Positions 15,849-22,630 of a stretch of 23,397 bases of DNA are shown here, piece by piece (the first letter of the stretch is position 1; every line of letters begins with the position of its first letter). Source of the DNA: Eggerthella sp. CAG:368. GTDB lineage: Bacteria; Actinomycetota; Coriobacteriia; Coriobacteriales; Eggerthellaceae. Below the pieces are notes generated by a model, which was not told where the DNA came from, did no database searches, and worked only from the letters and a program-made list of their open reading frames with translations. A program made the translations under genes and the position numbers. The stretch lies in NCBI GenBank assembly GCA_000434775.1, contig FR895471.1:14351-37747 (forward strand), in the 5' to 3' direction.

Positions 15849-16325
15849 ATGGCTTACAAGAAAGTTCTTGTTCCATTCGATGGATCAGATCATGCCAAAA
15901 GTGCGCTTGGCATTGCAAAACAGCTGCTTTCAAAAGACGAGGATGCAAAAATCTTCGTTATCAATATTGTTCCCATGAGCGTTATTCCTGCCATTACCAA
16001 TGCAGGTCCCGCATTGGGTACTTCGGTCACTTTTACCGACTACGATGCTTATTCAGAGCTTTTTGAAAGTACGCTCGAAGGATTCCGCGAAGAAATGATC
16101 GAATCAATTGGTGATACGCTCGACGATATTGATACCAGCAAAATCCAGATTGAAGCAGTAGCACACCCTTCCCCCGTTCACGGGATTATCGACTACGCCG
16201 ACGAACATGATTGCGACATCATTGTTATGGGTCGCCGTGGTCTGGGAGCTGTTCGCGGGTTACTTGGAAGCGTAAGCTACGGTGTTTTACGCTCAATAGA
16301 TATTCCCGTTATGACGGTAAAATAG
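15849..16325 (+). CDS. Single-domain universal stress protein (UspA family)
   Basis: A cytoplasmic 158-aa Usp fold protein that binds ATP and is generally linked to stress survival and energy state. It has the start strand KKVLVPFDGSDHAKSAL with D11, and the nucleotide loop GRRGLGAVRGLLGSVS (G128, G131, G140, S141), with eight residues between the second glycine and GS, one fewer than the classical nine. It is therefore likely to bind ATP. The start is preceded by a very strong AAGGAGGAGG. It stands alone, divergent from the M20 amidohydrolase, and ends at a hairpin (16345-16377). Confidence 0.93.
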   Translation: MAYKKVLVPFDGSDHAKSALGIAKQLLSKDEDAKIFVINIVPMSVIPAITNAGPALGTSVTFTDYDAYSELFESTLEGFREEMIESIGDTLDDIDTSKIQIEAVAHPSPVHGIIDYADEHDCDIIVMGRRGLGAVRGLLGSVSYGVLRSIDIPVMTVK

Positions 16326-16344
16326 TTCCCTTACTAAAACACCC

Positions 16345-16377
16345 GAAGGGTCAGAGTGCGAAACGCCCTGGCCCTTC
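16345..16377 (+). terminator. Hairpin after the usp gene
   Basis: Arms GAAGGGTCAG and CTGGCCCTTC make ten pairs (one G-U) around an inner GCG-AAA-CGC stem, 19 bases after the stop codon. The following sequence is pyrimidine-rich rather than a pure T-run. Confidence 0.6.
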
Positions 16378-16444
16378 CAACTGTCTCTTCTAAACCGCCG
16401 AGCATGGGCAATAAATGACTTTGTCTTGAATTACTTGAAAAAGA

Positions 16445-16927
16445 CTAAACAACTAAGTCCGCTTCTTTTACAGGAATAGCCGCTTTGAGCGCATCTAAGC
16501 TTGTTTCTATTTGACACCCAATGCGTCCCCCCGAAAACAGGATAGAATCGAACAATTCAGCCGTTTCATCAACGGTAGTAGTGAAGAATTTTTTCATACC
16601 CAGAGGAGAGCAGCCGCCATGAACATACCCGGTAAGTCCTAATAATTCCTTAGATTTAACCATATGGATCGCTTTTTCTCCGACCGCATTGGCGGCTTTT
16701 TTTAGATCAAGTTCCTCTGCCACCGGAATCATAAACACGTAGTGTTCGCCTGATTTTCCAATGGTTACCAACGTTTTGAAAACCCGATCAGGATCTTGCC
16801 CAAGCATCTGAGCAACCTCCACGCCACTTAAAGCCTCTGGACACTCAAAAGTATGAAACGTATACGGAACCTTAACGCGATCAAGTTCACGCACGGCATT
16901 AGTTTTCTTTTCTGCCTTTTTCGACAT
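16445..16927 (-). CDS. ybaK: Cys-tRNA(Pro)/Cys-tRNA(Cys) deacylase, YbaK/EbsC family
   Basis: A small cytoplasmic editing enzyme that hydrolyses Cys-tRNA(Pro) formed when prolyl-tRNA synthetase mischarges cysteine. The 160-aa product matches the family throughout: KKTNAVRELD at the N-terminus, a middle HTFECPEALSGVEVAQMLG, the key lysine in RVFKTLVTIG, and the conserved GGCSPLGMKKFFTT loop. The length is as expected. The start is an ATG with AGGG upstream. It lies 59 bases downstream of the peptidase gene on the same strand, so cotranscription is possible but unproven. Confidence 0.93.
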   Translation of the reverse strand: MSKKAEKKTNAVRELDRVKVPYTFHTFECPEALSGVEVAQMLGQDPDRVFKTLVTIGKSGEHYVFMIPVAEELDLKKAANAVGEKAIHMVKSKELLGLTGYVHGGCSPLGMKKFFTTTVDETAELFDSILFSGGRIGCQIETSLDALKAAIPVKEADLVV

Positions 16928-16986
16928 GCCATATCCCTGTTCAGATTAGTTCTACTTGCAAAATACCCCGAATGCTCTGTTGCTTT

Positions 16987-18360
16987 TTAGATGCCCATAA
17001 GCTCTTCAGCAAAACGAGCAGAGTTTTCCAAATCCTCTACCAAAACATACTCATCAACCGTATGAAAGTTAGTCATTCCAACTCCCACAACTACCGGAGT
17101 TGCTCCCTTTGAGGCCAGTACATTTGCATCAGATCCGCCACCTGTTGTTTTGTATATCGGCTTAAGCCCTGCTTTTTTGGCTGCATTGCTTAAAAACTGA
17201 ATAAGTTTGTCAGATTCCTCATAGAAAAAACCGGGATATTCAAGTGTCCACTCAAGATTAAGTTTGACTTGACTATTTTCTGGGATAGACGCTTCGAAGG
17301 AAATCTTGCTCTCTTTGTTTGAGGGAGAAAACTTTTCGAATGCTGCTTCAAAGGCGCTTGTTATCTCTGTTCGAACCTCTTCAACCCTGTCGCGCGAAAG
17401 CGAACGACACTCACCCGTCACGCTGCAGGATTGTGCAACAATGTTGTTTACCTGCCCACCTTCAATACGTCCTATATTCGAAGTGGTAGCCTCATCTAGT
17501 CGTCCCCACGAAATGCGAGCAAGGGCATCTGAAGCAATAGAAATAGCAGATATGCCTGCTTCAGGTTCAACGCCAGCATGAGAAGCGCGCCCTGTGATTT
17601 CCGCCACGAACGTATAATGATAAGGCGCACCAACAATGATGGTTCCCGCGGCACCATCAGAATCAAATACCGCACAGGGAACAATCCCTTTACTTTGCGC
17701 TTTTTCAGATGGAGTAGAACTAGATGCGGCGGAGCTCGTCGAGGAAGAATTCGCTGAAGAAGAATCGACCGAACCCTCGGTACTTCTTTCCGAAGTAGTC
17801 TTTCTCACTTGAGCAAGTGCATAATCAAACAATTCTTGATCCAAATACTTTGCACCCAAACAGCCAATTTCTTCGCAGACAGTAAATACAATCACAATTC
17901 CTTTATGAGGCGCACCCGACTCAACAATACAGCGCGCAGCTTCCAAAATTGAAGCCACACCAGCCTTATCATCGGAGCCAAGAACCGTTTCACCTTTCGA
18001 ACGAACAAGCAATCCTTTGTCTGACAGCGTTGAGTCCTTAACAACTTCGGGTTCAACACCCCCACACGGCTGAACGCAATCCATATGAGCGGTGAGCACA
18101 ATTGGAGCCGATTCAAAACCATTTAACAACGGCGAATTCTCCGATGCAGCTTCAGTGGCAACAGCTCCTTTAGGAGAAAGCCATGCAACAAGGTTCCCCG
18201 TTTCTGAACCCGTTTGTTCATTTGAGGCATCAAAACATACCGTAAAGCCAAGGTCTTCCAGAACATGTTGACAATAATGAGCGACGCCTGCCTCTTTACG
18301 CGAAGGGGAATCGATTTTTACCAGATCAAAAAACGTATTCATTAAACGTTCTGCTTGCAT
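16987..18360 (-). CDS. M20-family metallopeptidase (peptidase T-like) with a serine-rich insertion
   Basis: A cytoplasmic zinc peptidase, probably acting on small peptides. The two-metal site is complete: AHMDCVQP (H92, D94), GSDDKAGVAS (bridging D130), CEEIG (E163, E164), VFDSDG (D233) and the final histidine in NFHTVDEY (H433). The dimerisation domain begins at GRASHAGVEPEAGISAI. Two stretches break the family pattern: a low-complexity acidic/neutral segment near residues 64-85, and a Ser/Thr-rich insertion at about 187-225, between the helix after the CEEIG motif and the VFDSDG motif. Metal ligands lie outside both. The start has AGAAGGAT upstream. It is divergent from the MBL hydrolase, upstream of ybaK. 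The general fold is certain; the substrate is not. Confidence 0.92.
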   Translation of the reverse strand: MQAERLMNTFFDLVKIDSPSRKEAGVAHYCQHVLEDLGFTVCFDASNEQTGSETGNLVAWLSPKGAVATEAASENSPLLNGFESAPIVLTAHMDCVQPCGGVEPEVVKDSTLSDKGLLVRSKGETVLGSDDKAGVASILEAARCIVESGAPHKGIVIVFTVCEEIGCLGAKYLDQELFDYALAQVRKTTSERSTEGSVDSSSANSSSTSSAASSSTPSEKAQSKGIVPCAVFDSDGAAGTIIVGAPYHYTFVAEITGRASHAGVEPEAGISAISIASDALARISWGRLDEATTSNIGRIEGGQVNNIVAQSCSVTGECRSLSRDRVEEVRTEITSAFEAAFEKFSPSNKESKISFEASIPENSQVKLNLEWTLEYPGFFYEESDKLIQFLSNAAKKAGLKPIYKTTGGGSDANVLASKGATPVVVGVGMTNFHTVDEYVLVEDLENSARFAEELMGI

Positions 18361-18526
18361 AATAATCCTTCTATTTACGCCCTATTTTTACATGAAGTAA
18401 CAGCTCTTACCTTAACACCAAGAGTTACGAGAATTGAAGTTTTTATCAATCGTCAACCCAACAACATAGACTTCTTCTTGTTGCCATTTGCTTACCAAAC
18501 GCCCATCAAGATTGGCGCAACTGCGT

Positions 18527-18535
18527 TGCTATAAT
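18527..18535 (+). promoter_or_regulatory. Extended -10 promoter of the MBL hydrolase gene
   Basis: TGCTATAAT (18527-18535) is an extended -10 element (TGn before a consensus TATAAT), about 50 bases before the start codon. No good -35 is seen, as is usual for extended -10 promoters. Confidence 0.6.
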
Positions 18536-18586
18536 GAGACCAACGAGGGAAGACAATAGCCTAAAAGAGCAACAGGGGAGGAAGCT

Positions 18587-19366
18587 ATGGCTATCGACGT
18601 ATCGAACGTACATGTTTTTTCACACAGCAATATTAGAATCGAAGGAACTGCAGAAAGCATGGGGGCCTGTTCAGGCGCAGGCGTTTGTTCTGGTGCTTCT
18701 GATACTAAAACCGCGCACGTGCTGTATTTTGACGTCTTCGAAATGGACGCCGAACCCCACGATGCAGATATCCTTTTTATCACACACGACCATTACGACC
18801 ACTATTCGCCTAAAGACGCAAAGAAAGTCGTCAATAAGAACACGATAATCATGGCACCCGTGAGCCTTGTTGAGTACTCAAAAAAGGTAGAGGCTGATCC
18901 CGCTTCCGTTGCAACAAGCCCTGATGAACCACCTTTTGAACCCTTGTCAGCCCTTGGCGCAACACGCATTATTGGCGTTGAACCAGGAGATGAATTTTTC
19001 CTCGAAGGAATAAAGGTTGAGGCTGTTCGCGCTTACAACGTTAAGCCCGAACGATTAGGGTTTCATCCGAAAGAAAACAATTGGGTGGGATACGTTGTGA
19101 CAGTTGACGGCATACGTTACTACATAGCAGGCGACACCGATCAAAACCCCGACAACGAAACTATCGATTGTGATGTAATGCTTGTCCCCGTTGGAGGAAC
19201 CTACACTTGCAACACTGCTGAAGCCGCCGCATTCGCTAACGCAATAAAGCCCACAATTGCTATTCCTACACACTATGGTTCAATCACAGGCAAGAAAACC
19301 GATGGAGATGAGTTCGCGAAGCTCGTAAATTCAAGCATTACCGTAGTTAAAAAACTGCCCTGGTAA
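18587..19366 (+). CDS. MBL-fold metal-dependent hydrolase (UlaG-like)
   Basis: A cytoplasmic metallo-beta-lactamase-fold hydrolase, substrate unknown. It carries the metal-binding HDHYDH motif (H67, H69, D71, H72), the later AGDTD (D183), and PTHYGS (H229), together with the FHPKENNWVGYVV stretch typical of the UlaG-like branch. The length of 259 aa is somewhat long; the extra length is mainly a Gly/Ser/Cys-rich segment near residues 20-43 (GACSGAGVCSG), inserted between the first strands where most relatives have a short turn. The start is secure (GGGGAGGAAGCT before ATG), with an extended -10 promoter upstream. It is monocistronic and convergent with the M23 gene. Confidence 0.92.
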   Translation: MAIDVSNVHVFSHSNIRIEGTAESMGACSGAGVCSGASDTKTAHVLYFDVFEMDAEPHDADILFITHDHYDHYSPKDAKKVVNKNTIIMAPVSLVEYSKKVEADPASVATSPDEPPFEPLSALGATRIIGVEPGDEFFLEGIKVEAVRAYNVKPERLGFHPKENNWVGYVVTVDGIRYYIAGDTDQNPDNETIDCDVMLVPVGGTYTCNTAEAAAFANAIKPTIAIPTHYGSITGKKTDGDEFAKLVNSSITVVKKLPW

Positions 19367-19394
19367 TTACAGGGTTACTTGATAGTTTTGCAAC

Positions 19395-19429
19395 TAGCTG
19401 CGTAGCTAATTACGCAGCTAATTACGCAG
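19395..19429. terminator. Hairpin with tandem repeat between convergent MBL and M23 genes
   Basis: Arms TAGCTGCGTA (19395-19404) and TACGCAGCTA (19411-19420) form a 10-bp perfect stem. The right half is part of a tandem duplication of the 12-mer GCTAATTACGCA (19405-19416, 19417-19428), so the left arm CTGCGTA can also pair with the second copy. There is no T-run, but the position between converging genes suits a terminator. Confidence 0.5.
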
Positions 19430-19436
19430 TTCAAGC

Positions 19437-20549
19437 CTACAAATAGTTATATGGATTTACCGCGGCGCCATTAAGTTCAACTTGGAAGTGAAGATGCGCA
19501 CCAAAGGAATTGCCGGTATTGCCAACGTAGCCAATCTGTTGACCCTTCTCTACTGATTGACCAGCCGAAACCGCCAATGCACTATGATGCATATACTTGG
19601 TAACAAGGCCATTGCCGTGACTGATAACGACCCAGTTGCCAGCACTGCTGCTGTAACCCGCAATCATAACGGTACCAGCGGCAGCAGCATAGGTTGGGGT
19701 TCCTTGAGGCGCCGCTAGATCAATTCCTTTATGGAATGAACTATCGAAGCTGCGATATCCAAAACCAGAAGAAAGCGTACCTCCAGGACAAGGGTTGGTG
19801 AACTGACCGTTGCCAGAAACGACGTTTCCGCTGCTAGGCTCCTGGTAGTTTCCTCCGTCTGCCCTGCTTGCTGCGGCGGCAGCTGCCTTAGCAGCTTCTG
19901 CCTGAGCCTCTTCCTGAGCATGGAGTTCGGCTACTTCAGCAGTAATTTTGTCGGCCTCAGCCTGTAAACTTGCCTTTTTGTTTTCGATATCGGTCTTTAA
20001 TTCAAGAGAACGTTGCATTTCTTCAGCTGCAACTTTTTCCTGTTTGGAATATTCTTCGTGAGCTGCCTGAGCCTCTGCACGAACATCCTTGGTTTCCTGA
20101 ACAAGGGCAGCATCCTGAGAGGAAATCTTTTCAAGAGCATCCCAAGCAGTTAGAAAATCTTTGAAATCGGTAGCTCCCAAAATTACATCAAGGAACGAGG
20201 TGGAACCACCCGCTTTATACATATCGTTTGCACGCTCGCCCAAGCGCACTTGCAATTCACCGATACGTTTTTCTGATTCTTCAATACGTTTTTTTGCTTC
20301 GTCCATAGCAGAAACAGCAGCATCATGCTTTGCTACTGAAGCGTCATAATCGCTATTTGCCTGATTAAGCTGAGTTTGCAATTCGTCGATTTTTTGAGTA
20401 ATTGCATCAGCCTCTTTTTGCTTTTCCGCCGCTGTCGCACCATGGGCAGCAGTTGATGGAATAAAAAAGCATGCCAACATAAGGGCAAAAGCGCACAATC
20501 CTATTGAGAGCGGCGAAAGGAACGTGCGTGATTCGTTTACGTGTTGCAT
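19437..20549 (-). CDS. Secreted M23 (LytM-type) murein peptidase with long coiled coil
   Basis: An exported cell-wall hydrolase or hydrolase-activator, of EnvC/PcsB-like layout. The N-terminus is a signal peptide (hydrophobic core in IGLCAFALMLACFFIPSTA, processing likely near AHGATA). Residues about 42-228 form two long coiled-coil segments separated by the globular STSFLDVILGATDFKDF element known in this group. An Asn/Ser/Gly linker leads to a C-terminal LytM domain with complete zinc ligands: HKGIDLAAP (H275, D279) and HLHF (H354, H356), counted from the GTG at 20555. The ATG at 20549 with AGGTG before it is the better start. It probably acts in cell separation. It is monocistronic, with a long leader region upstream. 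Confidence 0.93.
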   Translation of the reverse strand: MQHVNESRTFLSPLSIGLCAFALMLACFFIPSTAAHGATAAEKQKEADAITQKIDELQTQLNQANSDYDASVAKHDAAVSAMDEAKKRIEESEKRIGELQVRLGERANDMYKAGGSTSFLDVILGATDFKDFLTAWDALEKISSQDAALVQETKDVRAEAQAAHEEYSKQEKVAAEEMQRSLELKTDIENKKASLQAEADKITAEVAELHAQEEAQAEAAKAAAAAASRADGGNYQEPSSGNVVSGNGQFTNPCPGGTLSSGFGYRSFDSSFHKGIDLAAPQGTPTYAAAAGTVMIAGYSSSAGNWVVISHGNGLVTKYMHHSALAVSAGQSVEKGQQIGYVGNTGNSFGAHLHFQVELNGAAVNPYNYL

Positions 20550-20811
20550 ATGCACCTATTTCTTTCGTACGGTTTACTTGCTTTTACGCGAAAGTGTCAG
20601 AAAAGAGTTCTAAAAACGTTCAATGCATTAAACGCTTAAGTGTTGTAGTCTCGGTCTCAGCCCTAGAGCAACCATTTGCTATTGACTCACTAGGAAACAA
20701 ACAGCAACATCCCAACAATCTTTCGCAAATCAATTTTGCCGTATCGATGATACTAACAAGATTGTTTAATTCGCGCCACGTATTTAACGGAAGGAACACA
20801 ACATTTTACAA
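20550..20811. other. Leader/promoter region of the M23 gene
   Basis: No gene is supported in this stretch. On the minus strand it should hold the M23 promoter and leader, but I cannot single out a clear -35/-10 pair. The region carries several hairpins: AGCAA-CCAT-TTGCT near 20668, and the nested set at 20714-20766, listed separately. Confidence 0.4.
20714..20766. ncRNA. Candidate structured element (three-way junction) upstream of the M23 gene
   Basis: An outer 9-bp perfect stem, AACAATCTT (20714-20722) with AAGATTGTT (20758-20766), encloses two further perfect 5-bp hairpins: GCAAA-TCAAT-TTTGC (20725-20739) and GTATC-GAT-GATAC (20741-20753). Joining segments are 2, 1 and 4 bases. It would fold on either strand; on the minus strand it would be in the M23 leader. 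It matches no riboswitch class I know, and I cannot tell structured RNA from chance. Confidence 0.35.
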
Positions 20812-20847
20812 ACAACAGAGCCAGACAATACCCTCCGGCTCTGTTGT
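20812..20847 (-). terminator. Hairpin downstream of the XRE/zinc-ribbon gene
   Basis: Arms ACAACAGAGCC and GGCTCTGTTGT form an 11-bp perfect stem with a 14-base loop. On the minus strand it is followed by TTGTAAAATG, moderately T-rich, and lies about 160 bases past the regulator's stop codon, so it is a fair terminator candidate. Confidence 0.5.
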
Positions 20848-20863
20848 CCGGCTCGACTCCATT

Positions 20864-20928
20864 TCCTCATAATGCTTCCTTGCGGTGGGTCCTCGCGGTA
20901 GCTCCTCACGCTGTTTCCTTGCGCCGAC
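20864..20928. repeat. Degenerate 13-bp tandem repeat, five units
   Basis: Five consecutive 13-base units each begin TCCT: TCCTCATAATGCT, TCCTTGCGGTGGG, TCCTCGCGGTAGC, TCCTCACGCTGTT and TCCTTGCGCCGAC. The middle of the last four is close to YGCG. It lies in non-coding DNA between the XRE/zinc-ribbon gene and its terminator. Confidence 0.55.
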
Positions 20929-21005
20929 TGGCTTGCACCAACTAACTAATTTGTGTCAACTTTCTTATACTAGCTTCCCTATACCAGTTGGCCTATATCG
21001 GCAGC

Positions 21006-21533
21006 TTACTGTTTTTCATTCACAGCTTCGACAGTCTCGTCTCCGCAACACTCACGCGCCTCAGCACCAAAACTCATCTCATCGGAATGAATAGGACTCC
21101 AGCGTTCGAGCTGTGGCAGCACTGCGCCCATAAGTGAGACCGCCTCATCGATGCTCATACCAGTGTTTTCAGCAAGACGCGGGGCACAATCCTCAATCAT
21201 GGCATCCATTGTTGTAGCGTAGGTGTACGCTCCGTCCTCGTAACACCATTTGCAATAATGTTCGGTGGGAGTGCCGTCGGCTTCTGTACCGTACTGTTCT
21301 GGAGAAAGCATCATTCCGCAACTCTGACAGTAGTGCTCTGGCATCTCAAGCAGATGAGCAAGGGGCTCCCCCGTAACGGTGGCAATGAGTTTGATCATAT
21401 CGATACCCGGTATAACCTCTCCGCGTTCCCAGCGGCTTACCGCTTGACGAGTTACATAGAGCTTTGCAGCCAACTGCTCCTGAGTGAGACCGTGAGCTTT
21501 GCGAGCGGCGATAAGTGCTTCGTTAAATGCCAT
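21006..21533 (-). CDS. XRE-family regulator with C-terminal zinc-ribbon domain
   Basis: A 175-aa transcription regulator. The N-terminal Cro/CI-type HTH is plain (LTQEQLAAKLYVTRQAVSRWERGEVIPGIDMIKLI, about residues 16-50; only part quoted as contiguous motif TRQAVSRWERG). It is followed by a putative zinc-ribbon with CQSCGMML (C69, C72) and YCKWCYEDG (C94, C97), an arrangement known in anaerobe genomes. A helical tail carries an extra cysteine pair (CC at 162-163). An upstream ATG at 21557 is in frame, but AAAGGAG before the ATG at 21533 decides the start. The target is unknown. It is 284 bases downstream of the HTH-AbrB gene on the same strand, with a hairpin between, so it is probably a separate transcript. 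Confidence 0.88.
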   Translation of the reverse strand: MAFNEALIAARKAHGLTQEQLAAKLYVTRQAVSRWERGEVIPGIDMIKLIATVTGEPLAHLLEMPEHYCQSCGMMLSPEQYGTEADGTPTEHYCKWCYEDGAYTYATTMDAMIEDCAPRLAENTGMSIDEAVSLMGAVLPQLERWSPIHSDEMSFGAEARECCGDETVEAVNEKQ

Positions 21534-21632
21534 GATAGCTCCTTTTATCTTGGCCATCGTATTGACTTAACTATATATGGGCAACTCTACTAAGTCGAGA
21601 AACCATTAGTTGCGGAACAACAGAAGGCAGCA

Positions 21633-21671
21633 CAGAACGGACAACGGACAACGGCTCCGTCGTCCGTTCTG
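21633..21671 (-). terminator. Hairpin downstream of the HTH-AbrB gene
   Basis: Arms CAGAACGGAC (21633-21642) and GTCCGTTCTG (21662-21671) form a 10-bp perfect stem. The left arm belongs to a short tandem AACGGAC repeat, so alternative pairing registers exist. It is about 150 bases past the stop codon of the HTH-AbrB gene and lacks a T-run. The rest of the 21534-21817 spacer shows nothing else. Confidence 0.45.
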
Positions 21672-21817
21672 GTTACCGCGTGTAGATTGCAACTAAACGA
21701 ATCGCTTCACCCAAAAGCGCGCCGTAAAAAAATACACCATTGCGAACAAAAGCGCCCCCTGCAGAAAAGACGGCCGCCGCAAACAGAAATACCCACTAAA
21801 AGCAAGAGCTCCCGCCA

Positions 21818-22246
21818 TCACTCAGAAATCCCAAGCTTGCCGATAAGCTCGTTCACGCCTGCCATAAATGCTTCAGCCTTAGTAATAGCGATACCCTGTT
21901 CCTCATCCCCGAGCACCACCAGAGTATCTCCAGCATGTAAGTCAAACACCTCACGCGCAGCTTTCGGAATAACCAGCTGACCGCGCTCACCAAGCGTTAC
22001 CGTTCCAAAAAGATGCTTGCCCCGAGGTGGCATCGGAACACCCACAGCCTTTGCGTCGAATCCAGCCAGATCATCTAAAGAAACGTTGAGCACCTTTGCC
22101 ACCGAGACAGCATGCTCAAAATCTGGCGTTGTCTCGCCCGATTCCCACTTAGCAACCGTTTGACGAGAAACGCCTACAGCTTCTGCAAGTTGTTCTTGCG
22201 TAATTCTCTCAGACACTCGCCGTGCCTGTATATTGTCGCTAATCAT
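21818..22246 (-). CDS. Fused XRE-type HTH and AbrB/SpoVT-type regulator
   Basis: A 142-aa protein that joins two DNA-binding folds. Residues about 5-60 are a Cro/CI HTH (ITQEQLAEAVGVSRQTVAKW). Residues about 80-122 are a swapped-hairpin AbrB/SpoVT domain (TVTLGERGQLVIPKAAREVF, then GDTLVVLGDEEQGIAI). Such AbrB domains bind DNA as dimers. The ATG overlaps the stop of the upstream small gene (ATGA), implying translational coupling. It is probably autoregulatory, since a dyad lies in the operon leader (22463-22488), but its targets are unknown. Confidence 0.9.
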   Translation of the reverse strand: MISDNIQARRVSERITQEQLAEAVGVSRQTVAKWESGETTPDFEHAVSVAKVLNVSLDDLAGFDAKAVGVPMPPRGKHLFGTVTLGERGQLVIPKAAREVFDLHAGDTLVVLGDEEQGIAITKAEAFMAGVNELIGKLGISE

Positions 22247-22437
22247 TCATCAACCTCAAAAACTAAGTCAAAAGCGAGTGTTTTACCATTCGCACCTTCA
22301 AGCGTAGGAATAGAAGCCACGAATCGATGCCCGAGCTTCGCATGCTCATCAATGATCTGCCTATGAAGCAATCCTGGCACTTTCGCTTGGTAGAAAACAT
22401 TATTATTCAGCTCAATCTGCTCGTAGAGGTACTTCAT
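22243..22437 (-). CDS. Small DUF4177-like protein
   Basis: A 64-aa protein beginning MKYLYEQIELN, with a central IIDEHAKLGHRFVASIPT that resembles the DUF4177 pattern (a helix, then G-W/H-R-hV). No function is known for that family, and the match is by eye. It is acidic and soluble, without a signal peptide or membrane helix. The frame is open upstream to 22479, but AGAAAGGA before the ATG at 22437 marks the start. Its stop codon overlaps the start of the HTH-AbrB gene by four bases, so the two are made together. Confidence 0.75.
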   Translation of the reverse strand: MKYLYEQIELNNNVFYQAKVPGLLHRQIIDEHAKLGHRFVASIPTLEGANGKTLAFDLVFEVDE

Positions 22438-22462
22438 GGTATGTCCTTTCTGAAAGGTTTGA

Positions 22463-22488
22463 GTAATATGACTTTTCATACTTATTAC
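22463..22488. promoter_or_regulatory. Dyad and promoter region of the DUF4177/HTH-AbrB operon
   Basis: GTAATA (22463-22468) and TATTAC (22483-22488) are inverted repeats with an inner TATGA-CTTT-TCATA pairing, just upstream of the ribosome site. A weak promoter (TTGGGC, 17 bases, TAATAA on the minus strand) ends within it, so a repressor bound here would cover the start of transcription. Confidence 0.35.
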
Positions 22489-22630
22489 CTACAGAATAAG
22501 AATCGCCCAATAGTATTGCTACCAATCAAAACCCACATTTTAGATGTAAGCATGTTGAGTTTGGTTTGCACGTAAACGAAAAGCAATCACTCACACCCTA
22601 CGGCGCTCCAGCAACGTCACGAGCGAGCGG

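Noticed and set aside
12888..18401. Identical 11-mer ATGAAGTAACA in the merR-MATE spacer and in the spacer beside the M20 peptidase
   Set aside because: A single 11-base match between non-coding regions of this total size is expected by chance, and it is not symmetric.
20650..20670. CTGAGA on the minus strand as a TPP riboswitch core
   Set aside because: Only this hexamer matches. The other conserved TPP segments are absent, and the downstream gene is a wall peptidase.
20864..20945. Possible tRNA ending near GCACCA
   Set aside because: No cloverleaf, no T-loop GTTCRA sequence and no acceptor pairing.
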